A stretch of 64,000 nt of DNA from Anaeramoeba flamelloides (taxonomy: Eukaryota; Metamonada; Anaeramoebidae). This document shows, piece after piece, positions 33,273 to 43,989 of the stretch. A program made the translations under genes and the position numbers. Each line of letters begins with the position of its first letter. Positions within the stretch are counted from its first letter, which is position 1. Location: contig JANTQA010000042.1 of assembly GCA_027625915.1 (NCBI GenBank), positions 1,376,001 through 1,440,000 of the forward strand. The letters run 5' to 3'. The notes beneath the pieces were generated by a model. The model was not told the origin of the DNA, did no database searches, and saw only the letters and a list, made by a program, of their open reading frames with translations.

Positions 33273-34057
33273 ATGAATAGGTATGTTTTCTTGTTTTGAA
33301 TTAAACTTAAACACAATTCACAAACTCCAATAAAAAAAATTCCCTTGACTTTACTATTTTTACAAACCTTGGAATTCTTTTTTTTTTTCTTTACTTTTTG
33401 TCTTTCAAAAAAATATTCTATTAAAGTGTTGTGATCTGGCCAGATGAATTTGAAGTTTCTATTCTTGAAAAGAGAATATTAAATTTTGGAGGAACGACTC
33501 CAACGAGTTGGAGTTGTGAAATATGCGAGTACATTTCCACACAGGAGAAACAAAACACCCAACAACTGCAACGTTTTTATTTCAGCGATTCCGAAGGGGT
33601 ATACTATTTGCTTACACCAACAGATCAAATCCTCTTTTTTGATCCCATTGATAACTTATTAGGATCTCTGGGCTTAAAAATGACGAAGAGGGTTGTCATC
33701 ACAGGTGTGGAATACCAACTAAGTGATTTTATTATCCGAACTGGTCATGTCAATATAAATACCCGAAAGGGTGTTTATCTTGAGATTGTGGTGCCATCCT
33801 TTGAGTACAATTTCCCCGAGGATGGCCGAGGTGCTAAAAATCTATTACAAAATTTATTTGATATGATCACCACTACCAATGAAAAGAAATTAAACCCAAC
33901 CATCCATTTTTTTGAATTGCAACAACAACTAACCAATAATAAAGAAAAACAAGAAAGAGAACTTTTCTCAAAGCAAAATTCAATGGGCCCATATAGAAAG
34001 CCTATTTCTGTGAGGACTATTTACAATTCATTAAAAGACTCTGGTTTTATCATATAA
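33273..34057 (+). CDS. MED20: Mediator subunit 20 (MED20), two exons
   Basis: MED20 is a head-module subunit of Mediator, partner of MED18, acting in RNA polymerase II transcription. Exon 1 is only 8 coding nt (33273-33280, ATGAATAG) followed by a GTATGT donor. Exon 2 starts at 33427 after TTAAAG, giving MNSVVIWPDEFEVSILEKRI. The product is 212 residues, the same size as human MED20. Family features are the beta-barrel core RFYFSDSEGVYYLL, then LGLKMTKRVVITGVEYQLSD, FIIRTGHVNINTRKGVYLEI and the following VVPSFEYN strand; these match the MED20 pattern around GTRYQYCDFLVKVGTVTMG. Without exon 1 there is no ATG at the family's N-terminus (the frame opens GTGATC), which supports the split start. 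Foldback elements lie just upstream. Confidence 0.85.
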
Positions 34058-35501
34058 ACAAAAATAACCATAGTTTGTTTCTTTTTCTGTGTTTTTCGTT
34101 TGCTTTCTGCTTTCCATTTTTTCTGTTTTTAATTCCTTTTCTAAATTACAAGGATACTCAAGTTAAAGATCTTGTACTCGAACGACTATTAAATTCTGAA
34201 AGTCACTTTTACGGTTTCCTATTCATAAAGCCAATTGACAAAAACCATCAAATTTAACATGTTGGTTGTGTTATTGAAAACAAATAAAAAAATTTTTTTT
34301 TTGTAAAGACAAACCACAAGATTCAATTAATCTTTTTTTGGAAATAATTCCAAACCCTTTACTCAGATTTACGAAACAGTATTAATATAAAAGTTTTAAA
34401 GAGTAGTTTTAAAAAGATTTGAAAAAATCTAGTAGAGTACTTTACTGATTAATAAGATGAAAAAGTTATTTTTTTATTTCATAACGAAAATTACTTTATT
34501 TGTGATTGGAAAGTTAATAAATTTAAGGTTAGAAAAAGTATGGTGAGGATATTCTTTTTAACATTGCATATTTGTATTTATTCTTTATTTATACGTTCCT
34601 CATTTGGATTATAAAACAAACCAGTTGATGATTTAAATCTTGTTTATGTCAAAGTGGGGATTAATAAAATTTTCAAATATCAATATTTTTTATAATTGAC
34701 CTTTCAAGAATAAATAAATAATAACTAGAATAACATGCATATTTGAAGAGTTGATATTGGTCTGAAATAAAGCAAATAAATTCATATATTTTCTGATTAA
34801 TTGAACAAACTACATTCTTAGGGTACCATTGAAAAAATAGCAAATGTTCATTTTGATATTCAATTGAAGATCAAAGATAATTATAATAGAAATCAATTTG
34901 ATTTTTCTCTACAATCATTTTTACTTATCAATAACATTAGAATAACACATTTTTACCAAGTGAATACCAATCTTGCAAAAAAAAACGTTTTGAAAAAAAA
35001 AGAAAAAATTTTCAAATGAAAAAAGTCTAAATAAAAAATTACAAAATTTGAAAAAAAGATTTTAAAATTAAATTTTCCAAAATTAAATATTTTCTCAGAT
35101 ATCCATTTAAACCTTTAAAACATATATAGAATTCACCTATCACAACTTGCACTCTTTAACTAAAAAAATTTTTTTTTTTTTTTTTTTGGGAAAATATTAT
35201 ACCTTTATCATATCGAACTTTTCCTTAAACAATGAAGGATAATTAAAATAAAAAAATTATATTCAAGACATTCCAATCATTTTTACTGTTGAAAATTTAT
35301 CAATTTTTTCGGATAAGGCTGAGATATTAATTGAAAATGACATTGATAACAAAACGGATTTTGAAGTAAAAAAAAAAAAAGAGTTTTAATTTTTATTTGG
35401 ATTTTTTCGGAGTTTGGAATTTTTTTTGATCAAAAAAAAATATATTAAAATAAAAAGGATTTTTGAAGAATCTACAAAAAAGAAACTAAAATAAATTACA
35501 A
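34058..35501. other. Spacer downstream of MED20
   Basis: AT-rich sequence with no supported gene. The frame 34075-34257 directly after MED20 is mainly T-rich 3' flank translated as a hydrophobic peptide. Confidence 0.45.
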
Positions 35502-36007
35502 AAATTTGTACATAATTAAAACAGTTGAAAGAATAACAATACTACACTTTAAATTCAATTTGGAAAGAATTATGATTTGTACTTTTTTGTCATTTTTTTT
35601 TCTTTTTTGTTTTGTTTTCATTTCCGTTTTTTCCCAGTCAAGTAACTGTTTTTTGGATCAATTATTTTTTTTCGAACATTTTTATTAGGTTAAAGTTGTG
35701 TTGTCCAAAATAGAAGAAACTCGAATAAAATTAGTTGATGGTATCTAATTATCTGATCGATCAATAATTGTTTTATGAAATTTCAACAATTTACAAATAC
35801 AATTTTTGGTTCCGCTCATTTCATTATTCTGGACACACCTTTTTTTTTGATGTGTTAGGTTTTGTTATTTTATTTTAATAAAATTGTTTACATATAAAAA
35901 AATTCATATTAGGTCACTTAAATTTGGTTTAATATAAAGTTTGGATAAAAACATTAAATTGTTTTTTTTTTTTTAACTAATTTTATTTCAGGCGTGCACA
36001 ATTTTTT
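35502..36007 (+). repeat. Family C element, copy 2
   Basis: Colinear with 2184-2704 and 57411-57929: a start AAATTTGTACATAATTAAAA, GGTTAAAGTTGTGTTGTCCA, AATAAAATTAGTTGATGGTA, TGATCGATCAATAATTG, GAAATTTCAACAATTTACAA, and an end GTGCACAATTTTTTGAAATGG. No coding region. Confidence 0.7.
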
Positions 36008-36716
36008 GAAATGGAGTTTTATTAAATGAATGAAAAAATATCCGGATTTATTATATTTACTTTTATTTTGGTTTATTTATCTATTTATTTATTAGAACAA
36101 TAACAATAAGTACTAAAGGATTAAAAATAATTTATCAGTCTATTGTGATTTTATAAAATTTTATGGATAATGAGCTTCAAAAAAAAAAAACAAACCTTTC
36201 ACATGTTCTTTTTTGTGTGTGTTTTGTGAAAATCATTTTCTTGATTTTATTCAATTTTAAAAGAGTTTGATAGCTTTTCATAAGCATTCTGAACAACCTA
36301 GTAAAATTAGCACCAAATATAAATATTTTTGGAAAGTTTGTTTTCTTCTTTTTATTCATTCTTATCTTATCTTTATATTGTATATAAAGCTTAAATATGG
36401 CAGTTTTTAGTTGATTTATCACAAGAAAGAATAAAAATTCCTCACTATTCATATTTGATAGTTTAACTTGAGGGTTAAATATACCATTTTAAAAAACATA
36501 TTAATTTTGAAAATTCTCCAGATATTTTCTGTTTAGTATATTTGATAAATTTGTGATACTATTCATTTGAGATTTTTGCCTTGATAAACCAAATACGTGC
36601 AAAGAAAAAATTAAAACAAAAAAAAATCTTTATTTATTGAGATAAAAGAGTAATTTAGGAAAAAATAATCAAAATAGAAAAAAAAAATAAAAAAAAAAAT
36701 AATTTAAAATTATATA

Positions 36717-36918
36717 TACAGTCAGTTTCACTTTTAATGCACAAAATTTCAACGAAATTTAAGGCACAAAAAAAAATCTCAAATTAAGGTACAAAATTCA
36801 AATTCTAGTAAATATAAATTGTAAAAAAAAAAATTCCAAATTTTCAGCCTTAATTTGAGATTTTTTTGTGCCTTAAATTTCTTTGAAAGTTTGTGCCTTA
36901 AAAGTGAAACTGACTGTA
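36717..36918. mobile_element. Family G mariner-type MITE, copy 2
   Basis: A 202-bp near-palindrome with TA at both flanks and tips CAGTCAGTTTCACTTTTAAT / TTAAAAGTGAAACTGACTG. It is about 90% similar by eye to the copy at 10611-10809, including AACGAAATTTAAGGCAC and its inverted counterpart. Confidence 0.85.
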
Positions 36919-36959
36919 AAATAATAATAATTTCATATATATGAACTAATTAAAAATAA

Positions 36960-37560
36960 ATTCAACTGCTTTTGGGTTTTTTTGAGTTTTCTGATTATCG
37001 GGAAATCAATAAATTTTCCGAAAAAAATAGAGAAACCCAAATAAAATGCCCTTCAGCTTTTACAGAATTCAAAAAAAAATTGAGTAAAATCTTTGATTAT
37101 TTCCTATTCTTTTGAGTTCTGAAAAATTTAATTTCTTAAATACACTAGAAAGAATTCTAAAGTACTTTATGAAACTTCTCTAGAATTCATAGAAGTGGCA
37201 AGAACCCGAGAGAAAGATTATAAATAATAAATAATAATTCCAAAATTTGTGATTAAAAAGTATTCCACTGTTAAGTTTTTTTTTAATATAAAAAAGGGAG
37301 TAAAATCTTTGGTTTTATTTGTTTCTTTTGAATAGTAAGGTCTATATGCACGATATCTATGAGTGGGACACAAAGAAGAAAACTAATTAATTCAAAAAAA
37401 AACAATTTCTTTTTATTGTGATTTTATATTTAATTACGATAATGTAGAGTATCAAAATTTTATATTTTTTCCTGATAATGTGAATTATTGTAATTTAATC
37501 AAATTGTTTCAGTTTTATTGTAAATATCATGATAATACATGATATCATCAAACATCAAGT
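36960..37560. repeat. Hairpin-repeat block and family A remnant
   Basis: 36965-37100 repeats the GAGTTTTCTGATTAT / AATAGAGAAACCC inverted pair and GAGTAAAATCTTTGATTA. From about 37338 a 220-bp remnant resembles the two outer ends of family A (CGATATCTATGAG ... TGATATCATCAAACATCAAG) with the interior missing. Confidence 0.45.
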
Positions 37561-38700
37561 ATCATCTCTCGATGTTGTGAAAGTCAAAGAATATTTTCAT
37601 CAATAGAGTGAGAAAAAAAGACAATTATTTTTTATTATGATTGAGGAGGGGGGGTAACTTAAATGCCACCATTTATTAGTAAATTTAAATTTATCAAGAT
37701 TTTTTCACATAGATGTATAATGCAGGCAAGGTTATTATTCATAGAATATTTTTTAAAAAAAAATGTAAAGAAAAAATTTTAGATCTTTACAAAATAAAAA
37801 AAAAGTTAAAGAAAAGCAAGAATAGAAAGAGGATTTAAAAAATAGTAAAAAAGAGATAAAAACTTAATTAAAGGGTTTTTTTAGTACATCTACGTTGAAT
37901 TTGGTTGGTGTTTAATTTAATATCAATATTTTCTAGATTGCCATCTATAATTTATTTTTAATAAATAGAATAAAATATTTGACAAACTCATGAATAAAAT
38001 AAATGGGGTACTTGATTAAGTTTTAAATTGGAACTTTCTAGATAGATTACTTCTATACAGTGGTATTTTTTAAATATAAGAATTATTTTTTCTAATTTTT
38101 TTTTGGCTTAATTTACTTTTTTTTTTTTTTTGAGTTTTTTTTTATTTTAAGTTTGCTAAATCTTGCATTCTAAAAATCCACTCAAATTAACTAATCTATG
38201 GTATATCCCCAGCACAACTACTTTTTTCAAGATATTGTACTGAAACTTCGATTCATTTTGCTTCAGTTGGAATAAGTTAACTTTGATTCATCTTCACTTA
38301 AGTCATGTTTGATATAAAAAGTTAACCGTGTAAATTCTTGGTTAAGATTTAATATTGAGTAATATATCAATTGTTATAACGATTTTTTTAATACCTTTTC
38401 CCACTCTAAATACTTTAACATCATGAAGAGGAGGGATTTAAACAACTTTAAAAGAAAAATTTGGAAAAAGTTAAAACTCGTAAAAAATCAAAAACAACAT
38501 TTTTTAAAAACTTACAAAAAAATAAAACTCAAATAAAAATTTTTCATATAAAATCGAATACACTTCAATGTTTATTAAAATTCTATGAGTCTAAGATTCA
38601 TATATTCGGCTGTGCTGAAAAGAAAAAGAAATAATTCATTTATTAACCCTTCTCATATTTGAATTATAACTGGGAAGAATTTTCACTTCCTTTTCCAGAT
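37561..38700. other. Gene-free AT-rich spacer
   Basis: Contains a short stretch at 37647-37690 (GGGGGGGTAACTTAAATGCCACCATTT) resembling the tip of family B. Otherwise nothing identifiable. Confidence 0.4.
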
Positions 38701-38839
38701 TTTTCTTTTATAAATAGAGTTCTAAAAGAGATGTGTTGTAGTTTGTGGTTACCATCTCTATTTGAAAAGGGAAATTGATAATGAAGTCTAAACTTTTTCC
38801 CATTTATCATTAAAATACCAGTATAAAACCAAATATATA

Positions 38840-38945
38840 AATCGACAAAAGTTACAGATTGATCAACTAAGAATCAAAATAACATATATCCAAATGCAAG
38901 ATAATCTTTTTTTCAATTTCCAGTATTTTAAACCTTGAAAATTGG
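38840..38945. repeat. Family F foldback solo arm, decayed
   Basis: GATTGATCAACTAAGAATCA, then AAAATAACATATATCCAAATG, CAAGATAATCTTTTTTTCAA and CCAG follow the right arm of the foldback at 31939-32501 in order. The matching left arm is not recognisable upstream. Confidence 0.55.
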
Positions 38946-39154
38946 TTGCTCCCTTAAAAAAAAATTATTGTGAGTAAACCTTAAAACAAGAAAAAACGAA
39001 TTGAGTGTTGTGAAAAATGAGTTCATAATTTCAAGAAAAAAAATAAACCTTTAAATCTATTAATCAAAGAATCATTTCAATTTTAACTATTTTTTTATTG
39101 TTCTTCCATTCCTTCCATTATTCTTACTTTATTTTATTTCAATAACAACAACCA

Positions 39155-39943
39155 ATGGAAGCTGGACTTGGTGGAATTATACGAAACACGCCAGTAGTTA
39201 CAAGACTTTGGATTTTTTTAGTGATTGGAACGACGACGTTGACAAAGTTAGGCTTTATTGATCACCTTGATTTGTATTTTAATTATGGGCTTATTTTCCG
39301 AAGGTATCAGTTTTGGAGGCTCATCACATGTTTTCTTTACATTGCGCCCTTTGGTGTGAACTTTTTATTTCAAGTAATTTTGCTTTACATGACCTGTAGA
39401 AGATTAGAAGAAGGATCTTATCCCGGCAGATCTGTTGATTTCATGTTTGTAATAATTATTGCAGGGATTTTAAACCTTGTGCTTGCTCCCTTTTTTAAAG
39501 TCTTTTTCCTTGGGATCCCGCTGTCGTTTACTTTAGGTTATTTGTGGGCACGCCGTTTCCCGATGGTTCACATGAGCATTTATGGTGTATTGCGCTTCAG
39601 AGCAAAATATTTACCCTGGGTCCGCGTAGCTTTGTCCTTCTTGATGGGCTTTTCTGCTTATCCCGACTTTATGGGGATCGTTTCAGGTCATATCATATTC
39701 TTTTTTTTAGATTGCCTACCGGAATTGGTTGGGAAAAACATTTTAAAAACTCCCAATTTCTTTCGAAGGATCTTTGGTCAATTGCCAGACAACCAAGGCT
39801 TTGATCCTATCTTTCAAGAAATTATCCAAAACAACGAACAAGAAAACCAAATTGAAATTGAAAATGAAAATGAAAATCAATTTGAAAATGAAAATAATAG
39901 TGATAATGAAGAAGAAGAAGAAGAAGAAGAAATAGTACTTTAA
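39155..39943 (+). CDS. Derlin family protein (ERAD)
   Basis: Derlins are rhomboid-like pseudoproteases in the ER membrane that help move misfolded proteins out for degradation. The single-exon 262-residue product starts MEAGLGGIIRNTPVVTRLWI, with the family's N-terminal PPVTR-like segment. It then reads LYFNYGLIFRRYQFWRLIT, the derlin hallmark YFN...QxWRLxT, followed by FLYIAPFGVNFLFQVILLYM, the loop RRLEEGSYPGRSVDF, and YLWARRFPMVHMSIYGVLRF with RAKYLPWV. About six hydrophobic segments fit the fold; no catalytic Ser-His pair is expected or seen. The C-terminus ends in an acidic low-complexity tail (NENENQFENE...EEEEEEIVL) rather than the p97-binding SHP box of some derlins. ATG choice fits the family length (about 240-260). 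Confidence 0.92.
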   Translation: MEAGLGGIIRNTPVVTRLWIFLVIGTTTLTKLGFIDHLDLYFNYGLIFRRYQFWRLITCFLYIAPFGVNFLFQVILLYMTCRRLEEGSYPGRSVDFMFVIIIAGILNLVLAPFFKVFFLGIPLSFTLGYLWARRFPMVHMSIYGVLRFRAKYLPWVRVALSFLMGFSAYPDFMGIVSGHIIFFFLDCLPELVGKNILKTPNFFRRIFGQLPDNQGFDPIFQEIIQNNEQENQIEIENENENQFENENNSDNEEEEEEEEIVL

Positions 39944-41589
39944 TTAAATATTAAAATTAAAAGTAGCAATTTGACATCCTTTATTAATTGTTTTTTTTTT
40001 CTTTTATCATTAAACATTTTTTTCAACGAAATTTTGATTATTTTTACTTTCTTCTCTTTTTTTTTTAATAGATCTGAATTTCCTTGGTTATTTTTAATTC
40101 AGTCTATATCAAATTTAGAGTTATTTTGGAGGTTTATATCTTTTCCTCTATTTATTTTATTTATTTAGATTTGGATCGAAATATCTTTAAGGGACTAGTA
40201 ACTCTCATTTATTTTTTTCCGTAGATAAAAGGGCAATTATGAAAACAAGTAGAAAATTAAACATGATTAACAAACTCCTTTTTCAACTTTAGAAAAATGA
40301 ATTATCATTTTGAAAAGAATTCATTTTTATACCAATTAATTTTCAGTCAAAAGATCTGATTCTTTTGGTTTTTTTAATATTTTTGAAGAGAGAAAATTAC
40401 TTTTTTTTAATGTGTGTAGGTTTTTCAAAATTTAAAAGAATTGAGTTTAGGATAAGTACTTAATTTTGGGTTTATAACTTAAATTAAAAAAATCATATTT
40501 TTGTCTCAATTTAAATTTTCTTCAATATATTTCTACTAAAATATAATAAATTTTTGCTTTGTTTTTATAATTTAATCTTGATTATTTACTAAAAATATTT
40601 GATTAAAGACAGAGTTATTTTTAAAGAATTAATAAACTTAATGATAAATCGGTTTTTATCAAGTCAAATATTCATCACCCATAAAGCTAATTTAAATGGA
40701 TAGCTTTGAAAGAAGGTATATTTTTAATATAATATTTAGAATATTTTATTGAACCTGTTAAATAAGTATTTTCAAAGACTTTTATACCTTTTATAAAAAA
40801 TTGTTGATATTTTTTATTTAGATTTTTGGATTGAAAAGAAGAATAATTTACAAAACATTTTTCTAGTTTTTAGGCAATCTCAATTTTACCATTTTTTGTA
40901 GTTTCTATAATCAAACAAATTTGAGAACTAAGATTTTAGATGTAATCTTTTTTAATTAATTTATAAAAAATAAATCAAATTTTGAGATCATTGAAAATAT
41001 AAAAAAATTGATTATTGAATTTATTTTGAATAGTTTATTAAAAGACTTACAATTTAATAAATTAAGTATTATTTTTTTTCAAATATTCAGAGCATATAAA
41101 AAAACCGTATATAATTTAAATAAGTTCGTTGAAAATATTTAAAATTTTTTTATTAATTATATTAGAATTATCAATTTAAATTAATTTAGTTTTTCTGAAA
41201 ATATTTTAACAAATTTTAAGAAATAATATTAAGCTTTTTGGATACTTTTATACTTTTTTATTATTACTAACTAACTCAAAAAATTAAGATTTAGTTATTA
41301 ATTATTAATTAAAAATAATCAAATTTAGAAAAAATATTTCTGTATTTTACGAGCTGAATTTTTCAGGTTTTAAAAAAGTATTTCGGGAGAATTTTTAATT
41401 TGATTGTTTTGTTCTTTTTCTCTGTTTTTTTTATATTCAATAAAAAGAAAAAAGTGATTTGAGCTGTTCTTTTAATTAAATACATTATATTTTTTTGAAG
41501 TTTAAAATAACAATTTTATTTTTTTGAAGTTTAAAATAACAATTTTATTTTTTTAAAAAATTAAGAAGATTTTCCAGAGGTAATTATTT
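39944..41589. other. Gene-free AT-rich spacer
   Basis: TTAAGGGACTAGTAACTC at 40187 resembles the tip of the TTAA element at 5307; no partner end was found. A two-copy tandem repeat of a 28-bp unit (TTTTTGAAGTTTAAAATAAC...) lies at about 41490-41550. No coding region. Confidence 0.45.
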
Positions 41590-41970
41590 TAAAGTTGGGT
41601 GGTTTCTTTTTTAAAGTGTATTTTTGTAAACTTCCTTTACTAACAATAAGATTTCTTTTCGTAATAGATAATAACACAAATAAATTCTGTCCTTTATGCT
41701 TGTAATCTCAAAAGAAAGAAGTTTTAGAAAATATTAATCATTTTCTATGTCTATGTACTTCCTATGATAATAATAGATTAATATTTCTAAAAAAATTAAA
41801 TGAAAAAAACCTCTTTGAATTAATTTAAAACCAAAACAGTTTATTTTTTTTTTCATTGCTTAATAATGGAGAAATCTCTGATTTGATGCTGAAATTTCTG
41901 ATAGGGAATTCAAGTATAAGAGCAACTAGAGTGTAATTTACACTTCTTCAATAATAAAAAAATATAAGAT
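41590..41970 (+). mobile_element. LINE 3'-end relic
   Basis: Colinear at DNA level with the 3' end of the LINE at 58576-60346: AAATAAATTCTGTCCTTTAT (zinc-finger start), GAAAATATTAATCATTTTCT, GATAATAATAGATTAATATT, ATTTCTGATAGGGAATTCAA and GAGTGTAATTTACACTTCTT, then an A-rich tail. The frame is broken by several substitutions and indels. This marks an older insertion of the same family, 5'-truncated. Confidence 0.75.
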
Positions 41971-42260
41971 TTCTTTTCTTCTTTCAAGGAAAATATAATT
42001 TTTTTTTGAAAATTCTGAAATATGCTTAAATTTTGAACTTTTCAAAGATGAGAAAAATTAATCAAACTTTTAAAAAATAATAATTCATTTCTGAAAATAG
42101 TTTAAAAAGTTTGTGTTTGATAATAGTCTGTTTTATACTTTCAATTTTCAATTTCAATATAGGGCTATTTTATTTTTTAATTTGCTATTAAAATCAATAC
42201 TGATTTTTTTGGTTTAATATTCATTTATATAAAATACAATATCTTTTTAAAAAAGTTTTA

Positions 42261-43470
42261 TTAAGGGGGTAAGTAGATTTTTCATTTTTTGAGTGCCACC
42301 ATTTATGTGAAACTGAATTATTCAAATCATTTCTTTAGCAAAATATATTGACATTTTAAGAAATACTAGAGTGGAATATATCCTAGTAGAAGATATTTTC
42401 ATACCAATATATAAGCGGAAATCAAAAAAATGAAAAAATTGATCAAAAAAAAAATAAATAAAAATCATTTATTGCTTGATCTTGTCTATAACATTTTACA
42501 CAATTACTTATTCTTTATTTGGTTTTATTTTTAATTCTTTATGAAAAAATTTTTATTTGGAAAATATTTGATAAACAAATTACTGTTTATTTCTAAAGAA
42601 TTTCCAAAATGAATTCTGAATTCTTTTTTTCATTTATGTCATCTAATTCTAGTTTTAGTTCAGAAAATCAGAGATTTTTTTAATTCTTCTTGAAAATGAG
42701 GGTTTATTGGACAAATTCGTTTGATTTTATAATTATTTATTTTCCATTAAAATGAGAACTCAAAAAAAATTCTGAATCTGATTGAAATTTGTTCTTGAAT
42801 TTTTCAATTATTTTGATTTGAATCTTTTGTAACTGTTTTTTGATTCCAAGAATTCATTTTCTTTATTTAAATTTTTGAAATAGTATTCCTTGTTTTGGCT
42901 TTGTTTGATAAAAATATTTTAAAAAAGAATTTTGAAAGCAAATTTATCATAAAAGGTTTTATAAAATAATAATAAATAGTAATGGGGCTAGAAATTTAAG
43001 GAAAAAAATAGTTTGTATTTATGTAAACTAAGAAGATAAAGAAAACCAATCTTCGAAAATAGGTTTTTATCAATTTTTTTTTTTTTTCATTTTTGATATC
43101 AACAAATTTATTTGGAGAGGTGATCTTTCATGTTTGGTCTTGTCAAAGAAAATATTTGATTCAAATACAGACCTTTTTGGGTATATTTTTTTTTGGTTTA
43201 TTGTTTGATTAATTTCAATCGTTCATATAAACACATCTCTAGATCCAAAACTTTATTTAATAAAACCAAAAATTTAATCAAAAAAAATGTTCAAAAAAAT
43301 GAAAAATTAAAGATTCAACTCTGAATTCCTTTGATTCTTTTCACAAATAGACTAGCGAATGGTGTTTTGGTTCCAAATTTTCAATATTTGGTGGCACTCA
43401 AAAAATAATTTTCAGTAATGTTCACACAATTAAAATTTTTCAAAATGGAAAAATGTACTTACTTCCTTAA
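42261..43470 (+). mobile_element. Family B TTAA-bounded element, copy 1
   Basis: A 1210-bp element from TTAAGGGGGTAAGTAGATTT to TGTACTTACTTCCTTAA. The inverted ends come in two blocks: the outer GGGGGTAAGTA / TACTTACTTCC and an inner GAGTGCCACC / GGTGGCACTC, the right side having about 40 bp inserted between them. It has the same length and structure as copy 2 (50057-51267), and about 85-90% similarity by eye. No transposase is visible, so it is non-autonomous. Confidence 0.8.
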
Positions 43471-43989
43471 AATTTTTTTTTAGTAATGTACTAAAATGAA
43501 TTTTTTTGTAATTTAACGAATCTATTAATGGTTGTTCCAAAAATTCTTGTGATACACTTTTTTAAGATATGGACAAAGAAATTATTATTTATATCTAAAA
43601 ATCTGATATACAATAGGTTTTGATTCAACCAGTATTAATATTTCCTCTTAATATTAAAATACCAATTTAAGAATAGAACTATATCGAAAGAAAAATTATT
43701 ATAATTATAAAAAAAAAAAATTACCCTATTCTTTTGAAATTTTTTGAGTTTAAATTCAGAAATGAATTTCTAAAGAAAAAGTATAAAATAAAAACTAAAA
43801 ATTTTAAAAATAAATTTTCGACTTTCATTTCCATTCACAAGTTTTTTAAACAAAATTTTTCAAACACTGAATTAAAGATTTTAAATTCTAAATATAATAA
43901 TAATTTTTTAATTATTATTATTTATTTTTTTTTTTTTGACTTTAAAAAGATTTTTATAATTCTTCTTGAAAATTAAAATCAATAAATAG

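Noticed and set aside
34075-34257. Hydrophobic small ORF directly after MED20
   Set aside because: Its composition is that of a T-rich 3' flank. No homology or start context supports a gene.
43734-43976. 80-residue ORF downstream of the glycosyltransferase
   Set aside because: It is only F/K/N-rich low-complexity sequence in AT-rich DNA.
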